64,000 bases of DNA from Nocardia vermiculata NBRC 100427 (lineage in GTDB: Bacteria; Actinomycetota; Actinomycetes; Mycobacteriales; Mycobacteriaceae). Shown piece by piece: positions 35,153-44,015 of the stretch (the first letter of the stretch is position 1; each line of letters begins with the position of its first letter). The position numbers and the translations under genes are program-made. Under the pieces are notes generated by a model. That model did no database searches. It worked only from the letters and a program-made list of their open reading frames with translations, and was not told where the DNA came from. Location: contig NZ_BDCA01000001.1 of the NCBI RefSeq assembly GCF_001613265.1, positions 496,001-560,000 of the forward strand, given 5' to 3'.

Positions 35153-35794
35153 TCATCCCAGTAGTTGCCGAGCTCCCCCGATGAGGAAGGCGACCTGGTC
35201 TTCATAGAAGTCGGCCAGCTGTTCCCCCGTCAGCGGTCTGCCGTCCTCGCTCCAGTCGTCCGCCCGGCTCAGCGCTTGCAAGAACCCCATCAGCGCTACG
35301 GCCCAACGGCGTTCGAGCCGGTCGGGATCGGTGACGGGGAAGGTTCGGCGAACTTGTTCGAGGAGACGGCCACGAAGGTCCAGCTCGGTTGCCTCCAGCA
35401 CGGGGTGTCCCTGTTGTGAGAGCTGCGTGACGATCCTGATCCATCTCATCCCCCGGGTGCGGTGGCGGAGCAGCAGCGTTTTGTAGGGCTCTGTCACGGC
35501 ACGGATCAGGGCGTCCACGGTGGGCGGATGCCCTTCGGCCGCGAGGACGCCCACATTGTCGCTGATCCGGTCCCGGACGGCCGTCCCCATATCCAACAGA
35601 ACTGCGGTGAGCAGGTCGTTCTTGGTGCCGAAATGGTAGTGGGCCGACGACGGCCCCAGCCCGGCGGCAGCGTTGATCGACCGCAGCGATACCGCATCGA
35701 GCCCGTTCGCCGCGAAGAGCCGTTCGGCGGTCTTCACCAGACGTACCCGTGTCACGTCGCCTTGACGGTTCTGCCGGAAGTCGGTCATGTGCAT
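35153..35794 (-). CDS. TetR family regulator of the monooxygenase/dehydrogenase pair
   Basis: A TetR-type repressor of about 213 residues from the ATG at 35794 (35788 and 35887 are alternatives; none has a strong Shine-Dalgarno). The HTH is VSLRSINAAAGLGPSSAHYH followed by FGTKNDLLTAVLLDM. The C-terminal domain is of the TetR_C type with LRHRTRGMRWIRIV. It is divergent from the flavin monooxygenase gene, with a perfect palindrome between (35978-35995) and a matching half-site at 35880-35887, so it very likely controls both directions. Confidence 0.84.
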   Translation of the reverse strand: MHMTDFRQNRQGDVTRVRLVKTAERLFAANGLDAVSLRSINAAAGLGPSSAHYHFGTKNDLLTAVLLDMGTAVRDRISDNVGVLAAEGHPPTVDALIRAVTEPYKTLLLRHRTRGMRWIRIVTQLSQQGHPVLEATELDLRGRLLEQVRRTFPVTDPDRLERRWAVALMGFLQALSRADDWSEDGRPLTGEQLADFYEDQVAFLIGGARQLLG

Positions 35795-35879
35795 GAGCTT
35801 GGCACGTGTCAGCCGGGCGACGCCAAGGTGGCGGCGGTTCGGCGTGCTCGGACCTGTTCCACTAGATTTCTGATTCAGG

Positions 35880-35887
35880 TGATCCAT
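35880..35887. promoter_or_regulatory. Half-site TGATCCAT within the TetR leader
   Basis: TGATCCAT repeats one arm of the palindrome at 35978-35995, about 90 bases away on the TetR side. It may be a second, weaker binding site for the regulator; alone it is only eight bases. Confidence 0.35.
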
Positions 35888-35977
35888 TAAATACACCGGT
35901 CGAGGTCCTCTCAAGTCAGTACCCCACTGTGCGGGCAGACTATTCGTGGTCATCAATGACTTCTACGCATGCCATTT

Positions 35978-35995
35978 ATGGATCAGTTGATCCAT
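35978..35995. promoter_or_regulatory. Perfect TetR-type operator palindrome
   Basis: ATGGATCA-GT-TGATCCAT is an 18-base perfect inverted repeat in the region between the divergent TetR and monooxygenase genes, 59 bases before the monooxygenase start. Its size is right for a TetR dimer. Confidence 0.72.
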
Positions 35996-36054
35996 GATAG
36001 ATGTGGAGGTCGAAGGAGTGAAGCAGCTCACTTCCCGCCTCAGGAGATGTCACT

Positions 36055-37239
36055 ATGTGGTCTGCAGCGTCAATCCGCTTCGGAGCCTTCCTGGCTCCCT
36101 ACCATCCACTCGACGCCGATCCTGCCCTGCAGCTCAGGCGCGATATCGATCTCATGCAACACCTCGATCACCTCGGGTTCGACGAGGCGTGGATAGGTGA
36201 GCACCATTCCACCGGCGCGGAAATCGTCCCGGCGCCGGAGGTGTTCATCGCCGCGGCGGCCGAGCGCACCGAGCGCATCCGGTTCGGCACCGGCGTCGTA
36301 TCCCTGCCCTACCATCACCCGCTGATCACCGCGGACCGGATCACCCAGCTCGACCTGCAGACCCGCGGCCGGGTCATCTTCGGCACCGGGCCCGGCAAGA
36401 TCCCCCTCGACGCCCACATGATGGGCATCGACCCGAACGACCAGCGCCGCCGCCAGGGCGAGGCGCTCGAGGCGATCCTGCGGCTGCTGCGCGGCGAGGT
36501 CGTCGACATGGAGACGGACTGGTTCACGCTGCGCGACGCCCGCACCCAGCTACCCACCTACGACCCGGCCGGCATCGAGGTCGTCACCGCGTCGACGATC
36601 TCGCCCAACGGGTCCGTTCTCGCCGGCACCCACGGTCTGTCGCTGCTCTCCCTCGCCGCCGGCTCACCCACCGGCTTCGAGGCCCTCGACCGCAACTGGG
36701 GTGTCTACGAGAAGGTCGCGGCCGAGCACGGCCACGTCGCGGCCCGCTCGACCTGGCGCCTGGTGAACCCGATGTTCCTCGCGGAAACGCGGGCCGATGC
36801 CGAGCGTGCGGTCAGCCGCCGGATCGGTTCCATGGCGGCCTACGTCAACCGCCAGACCGGCGCGAACCCGGACTGGGCACAGACCCCGGCCGGCATCATC
36901 GACCAGTGGCGTAACGACACCCTCGGCGAGTTCGGTCAGGCCATCATCGGTACCCCGGACGAGGCGATCGCGCAGATCGAGCGGCTGATCGAGAAGACCG
37001 GCGGCTTCGGCACCCTGCTGATCCTGCACGTCGACATGGCCGACTGGGAGGCCACCAAACGCAGCTACGAACTCTTCGCCTCCGAGGTCATCCCGCATTT
37101 CACACGCCGCAACGCCGGCCGCCGAGCGAGCCTGCAGTTCGCCGAAGACCACCGCGACCACCTCATCGGGAGCCTGGTCGGGGCGCTCACCAAGGCCCAT
37201 ACCGACTACTACGGCCGGTCCGAAGGAGCACAAGCATGA
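36055..37239 (+). CDS. Luciferase-like flavin monooxygenase, limonene monooxygenase-like
   Basis: A 394-residue LLM-class (bacterial luciferase fold) flavoprotein. It is similar along its length to Rhodococcus LimB limonene 1,2-monooxygenase, with FDEAWIGEHHSTGAEIV, PEVFIAAAAERTERIRFGTG, VVSLPYHHPL, RGRVIFGTGPG and FGTLLILHVD in order. It would use reduced FMN (or F420-related chemistry) to oxygenate a hydrophobic or terpenoid substrate. ATG at 36055 has AGGAGA upstream. Its stop overlaps the next gene, an alcohol dehydrogenase, by 4 nt, and it is divergent from a TetR gene with a shared operator. The real substrate is unknown; ketone Baeyer-Villiger oxidation is an alternative. Confidence 0.85.
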   Translation: MWSAASIRFGAFLAPYHPLDADPALQLRRDIDLMQHLDHLGFDEAWIGEHHSTGAEIVPAPEVFIAAAAERTERIRFGTGVVSLPYHHPLITADRITQLDLQTRGRVIFGTGPGKIPLDAHMMGIDPNDQRRRQGEALEAILRLLRGEVVDMETDWFTLRDARTQLPTYDPAGIEVVTASTISPNGSVLAGTHGLSLLSLAAGSPTGFEALDRNWGVYEKVAAEHGHVAARSTWRLVNPMFLAETRADAERAVSRRIGSMAAYVNRQTGANPDWAQTPAGIIDQWRNDTLGEFGQAIIGTPDEAIAQIERLIEKTGGFGTLLILHVDMADWEATKRSYELFASEVIPHFTRRNAGRRASLQFAEDHRDHLIGSLVGALTKAHTDYYGRSEGAQA

Positions 37240-38354
37240 GAGCCACACAGTTCCAGCACGGCAGCTTCACGGTCGCCGATGTGCCGGAGGCACCCGCGCC
37301 GGGACCGGGACAGATCCGCATCGACGTCGCCGCCTGCGGTATCTGTGGCAGCGATCTGAGCATGTCGAAGGACCCCGGCCGGTTCGTCCACGTCGCCGAG
37401 AATGCCGGCTACCCGCTGGCCACCTTCGACACCGACCGGCCGGTGGTGCTCGGGCACGAGTACGCGGGAGTGGTCCGCGAACTCGGCTCGGATGTCACCG
37501 ATTTCGCGGTCGGAGACCGGGTCGCCGGGATCGGGCTGGCGACCGACACGAGCAGCGGTATTCCCACGATCATCGGCTACTCCAACGAGTACCACGGCGC
37601 GTTCGGCGAGCACATCGTGGTCGACGCGTCCTGGGTGCGGCAGGTGCCGGACAAGCTCTCACTCGAACACGCCACGCTGGCCGAGCCATTGCACGTCGGT
37701 GAGATGCACGTGCAGCAATCCGGCCTCACCGCCGCCGACTCGGCGCTGGTGATCGGTTGCGGCAGTATCGGTCTCGGCGCCATCATCGCCGCGAAGGCCC
37801 GTGGCGTACCGGTCATCGCCTCCGAGCCCGCACCCAAACGCCGCGAACTCGCCGCCGCACTCGGCGCCGACGTTGTCGTCGACCCGGCCGAGAACGACCC
37901 GATCGAGGTGTACAACCGCATGGTCGCCGAGGGCAATCCTCTCGTCGGTCAGGGCGGCCCGGGAATCCTCATCGCCTACGAGTGCAGTGGCCGCGCCGGA
38001 ATCCTGGGCACACTGCTGCACACGCTCCCGTTCAACTCCCGGATCCAAGTGCTGGCCGCACCATTCGACGACGAGGTCATCGTCCCGGTGGTCGGCCAGT
38101 TCCGGCGGATCGCCGTCAACTTCGGACACGGCCCCTACGAGAACGCGTACGACATCACGCTGCAGCGGCTGGCAGACGGCGAAATCGACGCCGAGGCGAT
38201 CATCACCGGTCGCGTCTGTCTCGACGACGTCGCGGATGCCTTCGCGGCGCTTCGCCAACCTGACGAGCATGTCAAGATCCTGGTCCTGCCGGGCACGACC
38301 ACACATTCGCCCCGTGCGGCCGGAGGGAACATCGACGCACCGTCTAACGCGTAG
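37236..38354 (+). CDS. Medium-chain zinc-dependent alcohol dehydrogenase
   Basis: A 372-residue MDR-family dehydrogenase. Catalytic-zinc ligands are in AACGICGSD (Cys34/Cys37 region), GHE (His74, Glu75) and AEP (Glu150); the NAD(P) motif is GCGSIG at 174-179. The usual four-cysteine structural-zinc loop (expected about residues 98-115) contains no cysteine. The start overlaps the monooxygenase stop by 4 nt, so the two enzymes probably act in sequence, oxidising or producing the alcohol handled by the monooxygenase. The substrate is unknown. Confidence 0.87.
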   Translation: MRATQFQHGSFTVADVPEAPAPGPGQIRIDVAACGICGSDLSMSKDPGRFVHVAENAGYPLATFDTDRPVVLGHEYAGVVRELGSDVTDFAVGDRVAGIGLATDTSSGIPTIIGYSNEYHGAFGEHIVVDASWVRQVPDKLSLEHATLAEPLHVGEMHVQQSGLTAADSALVIGCGSIGLGAIIAAKARGVPVIASEPAPKRRELAAALGADVVVDPAENDPIEVYNRMVAEGNPLVGQGGPGILIAYECSGRAGILGTLLHTLPFNSRIQVLAAPFDDEVIVPVVGQFRRIAVNFGHGPYENAYDITLQRLADGEIDAEAIITGRVCLDDVADAFAALRQPDEHVKILVLPGTTTHSPRAAGGNIDAPSNA

Positions 38355-38561
38355 ATCGCCCCCTGCGCAAGACGTTGCTGGTGCTGTCCCACTCGAACCT
38401 TGCCGCGGTGGGACCACCGCGCAATGGGCCGCGGCGGTGCAGGCCGGCGAATCGCTGCCCGCCGGCGACCCGTCACCTCCGCGCGCGACGGACGACACGC
38501 CGCAGCAACCGTGTCCTGAGATCTCGCCCCCGGACCGACGCCGACACAGTGCCCGAACACG

Positions 38562-38599
38562 AAACAGCCCCTACCCGTTTACACTGGTAGGGGCTGTTT
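38562..38599. terminator. Strong bidirectional terminator hairpin
   Basis: AAACAGCCCCTACC (38562-38575) and GGTAGGGGCTGTTT (38586-38599) form a 14-bp perfect stem around a 10-nt loop. TTTT follows on the plus strand, and the mirror T-tract is present on the minus strand. It lies between the dehydrogenase gene and tRNA-Asn and can stop transcripts from both. Confidence 0.85.
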
Positions 38600-38603
38600 T
38601 CTG

Positions 38604-38676
38604 CTCCCCCATCTGGACTCGAACCAGAAACCTGCCGATTAACAGTCGGCTGCTCTGCCAATTGAGCTATAGGGGA
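38604..38676 (-). tRNA. tRNA-Asn (GTT)
   Basis: A 73-base cloverleaf on the minus strand. Acceptor TCCCCTA pairs with TGGGGGA, D-arm AGCTCAATTGGCAGAGC, anticodon loop CTGTTAA with GTT complementary to 38641-38643, and T-arm GGTTCGAGTCC. The 3' end is encoded as GCA, the remainder of CCA being added after transcription. A terminator hairpin follows immediately downstream. Confidence 0.95.
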
Positions 38677-38917
38677 TTACCTCGGTCGTTCCGTCCGGTC
38701 CGACCGAGGACAAACTTTAGCGTATCACCACCACACCCCCCAAATCGGGGCTGGACCTGGGCGAATGTGTCCGGCGCCGACAGACCGGGTGGGGCCGGGC
38801 AATCGTGCGCGACAGAATGTGTCGGCGCCACATGGCAAGGTGGTGCCGGATCGACAGCTCGGCGCGATGTCGGGCAGGATGTACCCTGCGAACAGCTACT
38901 GGGAGGAGCCCGAAAGA

Positions 38918-39163
38918 ATGCTGCGGTTGATCATCGGCGTCGCAGCCGGTTATGTACTGGGGGCCAAGGCGGGACGGGCTCGCTACGAGCAGATCAGCAA
39001 GACCACTCGCGCTGTCGCCGCCAGTCCGGTCACCCGCAAGCTGGTGCAGGTGAGCCGGCAGAAGTTGTCGGACGGCCTCAGCACCCGGCCGAAGCTCGAA
39101 CCCATGGAGCCGCTGGACGAGCACACCACCGTCCTGGTGCCGCAGGATCAACTGCGCCGCTGA
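38918..39163 (+). CDS. Small actinobacterial protein upstream of dnaG (Rv2342-like)
   Basis: An 81-residue protein with a hydrophobic start (MLRLIIGVAAGYVLGAKAGR) followed by basic and polar helices. Strong GGGAGGAG precedes the ATG. In M. tuberculosis the small protein Rv2342 occupies the same position next to dnaG, so this is probably its orthologue. Function unknown; the first segment looks membrane-associated, in the manner of YtxH-type proteins. Confidence 0.82.
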   Translation: MLRLIIGVAAGYVLGAKAGRARYEQISKTTRAVAASPVTRKLVQVSRQKLSDGLSTRPKLEPMEPLDEHTTVLVPQDQLRR

Positions 39164-39184
39164 GGCCACCCCCGCGAGCCCGCC

Positions 39185-41095
39185 TCACACAGCCGAGAAA
39201 TCGTCCGAGTTTCCCATCGCCTGTGTGAGCAGGCTCTTGCGGTACTGCTCCAGGGCAACCAAATCGCCGAACAGCGCCATATAGGCCTCGGGTTGTTCGG
39301 TCGAGGACACCCGCTGCAGTTTCGACTTCAGTTCCGCGACCTGGCGCCCGACCCAAGCCTCCTGGACCCGGCCGAGTACACCGGCGATGAAACGCGGGAT
39401 CCCGTCCATCGATTTCACCGGCAACGGCTCGGCCGCCAGCTCGGACACCAGCGCCCGCAGCATGAGATCGTCGGTGTGGTCGGCCACCCGTGAAACCCAT
39501 TCCGCACCACCGATTCCCGCCGCCGTTCCGCCTGCGGCGGCCAGGGCGGCACGCACGGCGCCGTAGGCGGGATGGGTGAACGCCTCGGGTTCCAGGCTGT
39601 CGAACAGCGGGCCCGCCGTTGCCGGGTACTGCAGCGCGGCCGCCAGTACCTGGCGCTGTGGTAGCAGCACCGGGTCGGCCGGGTCGGGACGCGCCGCGGC
39701 CGAATCGGCAGCCTTCGGCTCGACCGCCGCCGCACGGGCAGGCACCCCCTTGACCTGGTTCCCACGCCGCGCCTGATCGCCCACCCGGCGGACCACCTGC
39801 TGGATGTCGTTCCAGCCGACCCAACCAGCCAACTTGGTCGCATAGGCCTTGCGCAGCGCGTTGTCCTTGATCTGCGCGACCACCGGCACCGCACGCCGCA
39901 ACGCCTCCACCTGCCCCTCGGCGGTGTCGAGATCATGGTCGGCGAGCAGGCCGCGAATCACGAACTCGTACAACGGGACCCGGCGCGCCACCAGATCACG
40001 GACAGCGCCGTCACCGGCATGCTGGCGCAGTTCACACGGGTCCTGACCGTCGGGCGCCACCGCGATATAGGTCTGGCCGGCCAACTTCTGGTCACCGGTG
40101 AACGCCTTCATCGCCGCGGCCTGGCCTGCGGCATCACCGTCGAAGGTGTAGATGATCTCGCCGCGCCAGAAGTTGTCGTCCATCAGCAACCGGCGCAGCA
40201 TCGACAGATGCTCGTCGCCGAAGGCGGTGCCACAGGAGGCCACGGCCGTGGTGACACCGGCCAGATGCATCGCCATCACATCGGTGTAGCCCTCGACGAC
40301 CACCGCCTGGTGGCTCTTGGCGATCTCGCGTTTGGCGTGATCGAGGCCGAACAGCACCTGAGACTTCTTGTACAGCATCGTTTCCGGTGTGTTGATGTAC
40401 TTCGCGCTCATCTGGTCGTCGTCGTACAACCGGCGCGCGCCGAAGCCGATCACATCACCGCTCAGATTCCGGATCGGCCACAGCAGCCGGCGGTGGAAGC
40501 GGTCGATCGGCCCGCGCCGGCCGGGCTTGGACAGCCCCGCGGCCTCCAGCTCCTTCATCTCGAAGCCCCGGCGCATGAGATGTTTGGTCAGCGTGTCCCA
40601 GCCGGCGGGGGCATATCCGCAGCCGAATCGCCCCGCCGTGGCCGCGTCGAAATTGCGGTCGGTGAGATATTTACGGGCCGCCTCGGCCTCGGGTTCACGC
40701 AACTGGGCCTGATAGAACTCGTGCGCGGCGGCATTCGCGGCGACCAGGCGGGCGCGGGTGCCACGGTCGCGCTGCACCGAGGTGCCGCCGCCCTCGTAAT
40801 TGATCCGGTAGCCGATCCGGTCGGCCAGTTGCTCGACGGCCTCGACGAATCCGACGTGGTCGATCTTCTGCAGGAAGGCGAAGACGTCACCGCTCTCCCC
40901 GCAGCCGAAGCAGTGGAAGTGGCTGTGATTGGGGCGCACATGGAACGACGGCGACTTCTCGTCGTGGAACGGGCACAACCCCTTCAAGGAGTCGGCACCT
41001 GCGCGTTTGAGGGAGACGTATTCGCCGACAACGTCCTCGATGCGTACGCGTTCACGTATTGCCGCGATATCGCGATCCGGAAGTCGTCCTGCCAC
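39185..41095 (-). CDS. dnaG: DNA primase
   Basis: Makes the RNA primers for replication. The 636-residue protein has the CHC2 zinc finger at the N-terminus (Cys41, His44, Cys62, Cys65: CPFHDEKSPSFHV, then FHCFGCGES), the TOPRIM catalytic core (VVVEGYTDVMAMHLAG, then IYTFDGDAAGQAA) and a C-terminal DnaB-interaction domain. GTG at 41095 is the family start. Divergent-converging context (Rv2342-like gene, dnaG, dgt, TPM gene) matches mycobacteria. Confidence 0.97.
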   Translation of the reverse strand: MAGRLPDRDIAAIRERVRIEDVVGEYVSLKRAGADSLKGLCPFHDEKSPSFHVRPNHSHFHCFGCGESGDVFAFLQKIDHVGFVEAVEQLADRIGYRINYEGGGTSVQRDRGTRARLVAANAAAHEFYQAQLREPEAEAARKYLTDRNFDAATAGRFGCGYAPAGWDTLTKHLMRRGFEMKELEAAGLSKPGRRGPIDRFHRRLLWPIRNLSGDVIGFGARRLYDDDQMSAKYINTPETMLYKKSQVLFGLDHAKREIAKSHQAVVVEGYTDVMAMHLAGVTTAVASCGTAFGDEHLSMLRRLLMDDNFWRGEIIYTFDGDAAGQAAAMKAFTGDQKLAGQTYIAVAPDGQDPCELRQHAGDGAVRDLVARRVPLYEFVIRGLLADHDLDTAEGQVEALRRAVPVVAQIKDNALRKAYATKLAGWVGWNDIQQVVRRVGDQARRGNQVKGVPARAAAVEPKAADSAAARPDPADPVLLPQRQVLAAALQYPATAGPLFDSLEPEAFTHPAYGAVRAALAAAGGTAAGIGGAEWVSRVADHTDDLMLRALVSELAAEPLPVKSMDGIPRFIAGVLGRVQEAWVGRQVAELKSKLQRVSSTEQPEAYMALFGDLVALEQYRKSLLTQAMGNSDDFSAV

Positions 41096-41210
41096 GGCAC
41101 CCGAGTCTAGTCGCGTACCGATCGTCCACGTCGAGCGCCGCCGGGCGGCCCGGGTCGGCGACGGTGGCAACCACGCCGAGTGCCGATGACGACCCGGTCG
41201 AGCACCGACG

Positions 41211-42473
41211 TCAGCGGGCTGCGACCCGCTCGAGTCTGCTCTCGGTGTAGGAGGCGATCTGATCCACGATCACCCGCACCCGTTCGGTGTCGTCGCCTGC
41301 CTCCTGCCACCACGGCAGCAGGATCGGATCCAGTCCCTGTGGAGCCCGCGCCGCCAAACGGTCGGCGACCAGGTGGATCCGTTCGCGCTGCCGCGCCTGC
41401 CGGCCGCGATGCTCGGGATCCGACATCACGTAGCGCAGCGCCACCGTCTTCAGCAGGGCGACCTCGGCGGCGACCACCGCGGGGACTTCGAGGTCGGCCG
41501 AGTACCGGCACAGTGCCCGCCCCACCCAGCCCGCACGGGTGGCCTCCACGGCGGCGGTCGCGAACCGTCCGACCAGATCGCTGGTGAGCCGTTTCAGTGC
41601 CGCCGAGGCACGCAGGGTGCCGTCGTAGCCGGCGGCGTCCGCGATCACCTGCAGTTGCGACAACCGTGCGGCGGCCGCGACAAGATCGTCGGTGCTCAGA
41701 TCGTGGTGCCGGATCCGGCCCAATTCCGCGAGCGCGGCCTGCTCGGCCGGATCGGCGAGCGCACGCAGGTCGATCCGGCCGGCGATCACCCCGTCCTCCA
41801 CATCGTGCACCGAGTAGGCGACGTCGTCGGCCCAGTCCATGACCTGTGACTCCAGCGACTGCCGGCGCTCGGGCGCGCCCCGGCGTACCCAGTGCAGCCG
41901 GTCCAGATCGGCGTCGTAGGCCCCGAACTTGGAGCCGGTGCCGGTGCGCGGCCAGGGATACTTCACCGTGGCATCGAGCGCTGCCCGGGTCAGGTTCAGG
42001 CCGTAACTCTGTCCGCCGGCGTCGAACACCTTCGGCTCCAGCCGGGTGAGGATCCGCAGATTCTGCGCATTGCCCTCGAATCCGCCGTGGGCGTCGGCGA
42101 ATTCGTCGAGCGCGCGTTCACCGTTGTGCCCGTAGGGCGGGTGGCCGATGTCGTGTGCCAGCCCGGCGAGATCCACCAGATCCGCATCACAGCCCAGCCC
42201 CTCGGCGATGCTGCGGCCGATCTGAGCCACCTCCAGGGAATGGGTGAGCCGGGTACGCGGGGTGTCTCCCTCGCGCGGGCCCATCACCTGGGTCTTGTCG
42301 GCCAACCGGCGCAACGCCGCGGAATGCAGCACCCGGGCACGGTCACGCGCGAAATCGCTGCGCCGGGCAGGCGACGGCGACCAGCGCAACCCCGCGGTGG
42401 GCGAGGTTTCGGCAACCATGCGCTCGTGGTCGGCATCGGCATACGGGCACTGCGGCATCGCATCGGTACTCAC
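41211..42473 (-). CDS. dgt: Deoxyguanosinetriphosphate triphosphohydrolase-family HD protein
   Basis: A 420-residue HD-domain enzyme that hydrolyses dGTP (or other dNTPs) to nucleoside and triphosphate. The metal-binding residues are His78 in [13 protein letters not shown] and His107-Asp108 in [15 protein letters not shown]. The arrangement next to dnaG (115 nt between the dgt stop and the dnaG start) matches Rv2344c. The GTG start at 42473 gives the family length. Both genes read leftward and may be one transcript. Confidence 0.93.
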   Translation of the reverse strand: MSTDAMPQCPYADADHERMVAETSPTAGLRWSPSPARRSDFARDRARVLHSAALRRLADKTQVMGPREGDTPRTRLTHSLEVAQIGRSIAEGLGCDADLVDLAGLAHDIGHPPYGHNGERALDEFADAHGGFEGNAQNLRILTRLEPKVFDAGGQSYGLNLTRAALDATVKYPWPRTGTGSKFGAYDADLDRLHWVRRGAPERRQSLESQVMDWADDVAYSVHDVEDGVIAGRIDLRALADPAEQAALAELGRIRHHDLSTDDLVAAAARLSQLQVIADAAGYDGTLRASAALKRLTSDLVGRFATAAVEATRAGWVGRALCRYSADLEVPAVVAAEVALLKTVALRYVMSDPEHRGRQARQRERIHLVADRLAARAPQGLDPILLPWWQEAGDDTERVRVIVDQIASYTESRLERVAAR

Positions 42474-42492
42474 GGGGTGGTCCGCCTGATTC

Positions 42493-43185
42493 TCACTGGG
42501 CCGCGGTGTAGGGGAAGTCGGCGGAGAAATGGGTCAGCTGGTACCACAGCAGCGCACCGGTTTCCCGGGCGATGCCGTGCAGCTGCGATTCGCGGGTGTA
42601 GACCGAGGGGCCGGTTCGGGTCGGCGCGGTCCAGGCGGACAGCCCCGCGTCGCGGGCCATGGTCCGGGTGCGCAGCGAATGCCAGGGATCGCTCACCAGC
42701 ACAGCGCTGGACAGGCCCTGCTCATGCAACCTCGCCGCGACCGCCTCCACGCTCTGCAAGGTGTCCGATCCGGTCTGTACGGCGATGATCCGGTCGGCCG
42801 GGATACCGCGATCGGCCAGGTAGTTCTTACCCGAAGCCGCCTCGGTGTAGTTGTCGCCGACCTGTTTGCCACCGACGGTCACCACCAACGGCGCCACCCC
42901 CTTGGAGAACAGGTAGTAGGCCTGGTCGAGTCGGGCCTCGAATACCGACGACGGCGTGCCGTCGTACTGGGCGGCACCGAGCACCACGATGGCGTCGGCG
43001 TGGGTGTGATCGCTGATCCGGGCCACCTGCCAAACCCGGAACGCGGTGCCGCCGACCAGCACCGCACCCATCAGCACGATGCCGGCGATCACCCGCCGCG
43101 CCCAGCGCGCCGTCCCCGAACCGCGGGGACGGCGGTCCGTGGTCGGCGACCGGGTGGGCGCATGGTGAATGACTGCCGAGGGCAT
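42493..43185 (-). CDS. YdcF/SanA-like DUF218 protein
   Basis: A 230-residue protein with one N-terminal membrane helix (about residues 30-50) followed by a DUF218 domain: [29 protein letters not shown], and [15 protein letters not shown]. SanA/YdcF-type proteins act at or outside the membrane and bind SAM or have envelope functions not well understood. The ATG at 43185 is preferred; a GTG at 43212 is an alternative. Ends 20 nt before dgt starts, so probably cotranscribed. Confidence 0.82.
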   Translation of the reverse strand: MPSAVIHHAPTRSPTTDRRPRGSGTARWARRVIAGIVLMGAVLVGGTAFRVWQVARISDHTHADAIVVLGAAQYDGTPSSVFEARLDQAYYLFSKGVAPLVVTVGGKQVGDNYTEAASGKNYLADRGIPADRIIAVQTGSDTLQSVEAVAARLHEQGLSSAVLVSDPWHSLRTRTMARDAGLSAWTAPTRTGPSVYTRESQLHGIARETGALLWYQLTHFSADFPYTAAQ

Positions 43186-43255
43186 CCCCCGAGTGTGCCA
43201 GTGCTCGGTCACGTATCGATTGCGAAACTACTCACCGCGCCGGTCGTGTCCGGGT

Positions 43256-43951
43256 TCACCAGCCGCGCTGCCGCCACTGCTCGAGCTGCGGCCGTTCGGC
43301 ACCGAGCGTGGTGTCGTCGCCGTGGCCCGGATAGACGACGGTGTCGTCGCCGAACCGGTCGAACACCTTCGTCGTGACATCGGTGTAGAGGGATTCGAAC
43401 TCCTCCGGTGTGGTCGTGCGGCCCACACCACCGGGGAACAGGCAGTCACCGGTGAACAGGTGGGTCCGGCCGGCGCCGTCGGTCAGTGCCAGCGCCACCG
43501 AGCCGGGCGTGTGGCCACGCAGATGCAGCACCTCGAATTCGAGCTCACCGATGGTGACCGTATCGCCTTCGGCGAGCAGCCGGTCCGGCCGTACCGGCAG
43601 CGGTTCGGCGTCCAGCGGGTGCGCGGCGGTCGGCGCGCCGGTGTCGGCCACCACGGCGCTCAGTGCCTGCCAGTGGTCGAAATGCTGATGGGTGGTGACG
43701 ATCAGCCGCAACCGGCCCGGCACCTCCTGATCGAGCAGTGCCTGGATGCGCTCGGATTCGTTGGCGGCGTCGATCAGGACCGCGTCACCGGTGGCAGCGT
43801 CCTGCACCAGGTAGACGTTGTTGTCCATACCGCCGACCGACATCTTCACGATCCTGGCGCCCGGCACCTCCCGCTGCTGCGGATCGGCGCCCGGTGCAAT
43901 GTGTCCCGTATAGGGAATATCCAGCGTGATCACCCTGCCGATGGTAACCAT
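43256..43951 (-). CDS. MBL-fold metallo-hydrolase, glyoxalase II-like
   Basis: A 231-residue metallo-beta-lactamase-fold hydrolase with the zinc motif T-H-x-H-x-D-H (TTHQHFDHWQ, His88, His90, Asp92, His93), the third ligand region LRGHTPGSVAL, and GDCLFPGGVGRTTTP and VVYPGHGDDTT. These features are shared with hydroxyacylglutathione hydrolases; actinobacteria usually lack glutathione, so the substrate is likely a thioester of another thiol such as mycothiol. Located upstream of, and divergent from, the TPM-domain gene (64 nt). Confidence 0.87.
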   Translation of the reverse strand: MVTIGRVITLDIPYTGHIAPGADPQQREVPGARIVKMSVGGMDNNVYLVQDAATGDAVLIDAANESERIQALLDQEVPGRLRLIVTTHQHFDHWQALSAVVADTGAPTAAHPLDAEPLPVRPDRLLAEGDTVTIGELEFEVLHLRGHTPGSVALALTDGAGRTHLFTGDCLFPGGVGRTTTPEEFESLYTDVTTKVFDRFGDDTVVYPGHGDDTTLGAERPQLEQWRQRGW

Positions 43952-44015
43952 CGATCACCGACACAGGTGGGCCACAATCCGACCTCCGCAGCGCCGTGCC
44001 GGATAGATTCGTCTC

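Noticed and set aside
39935..41110. Plus-strand open frame antisense to dnaG
   Set aside because: The minus strand holds the complete primase with zinc finger and TOPRIM motifs; the antisense translation shows no recognisable domain.
43256..43951. True glutathione-dependent glyoxalase II
   Set aside because: The fold and metal motif fit, but actinobacteria use mycothiol instead of glutathione, so only an MBL-fold hydrolase is claimed.
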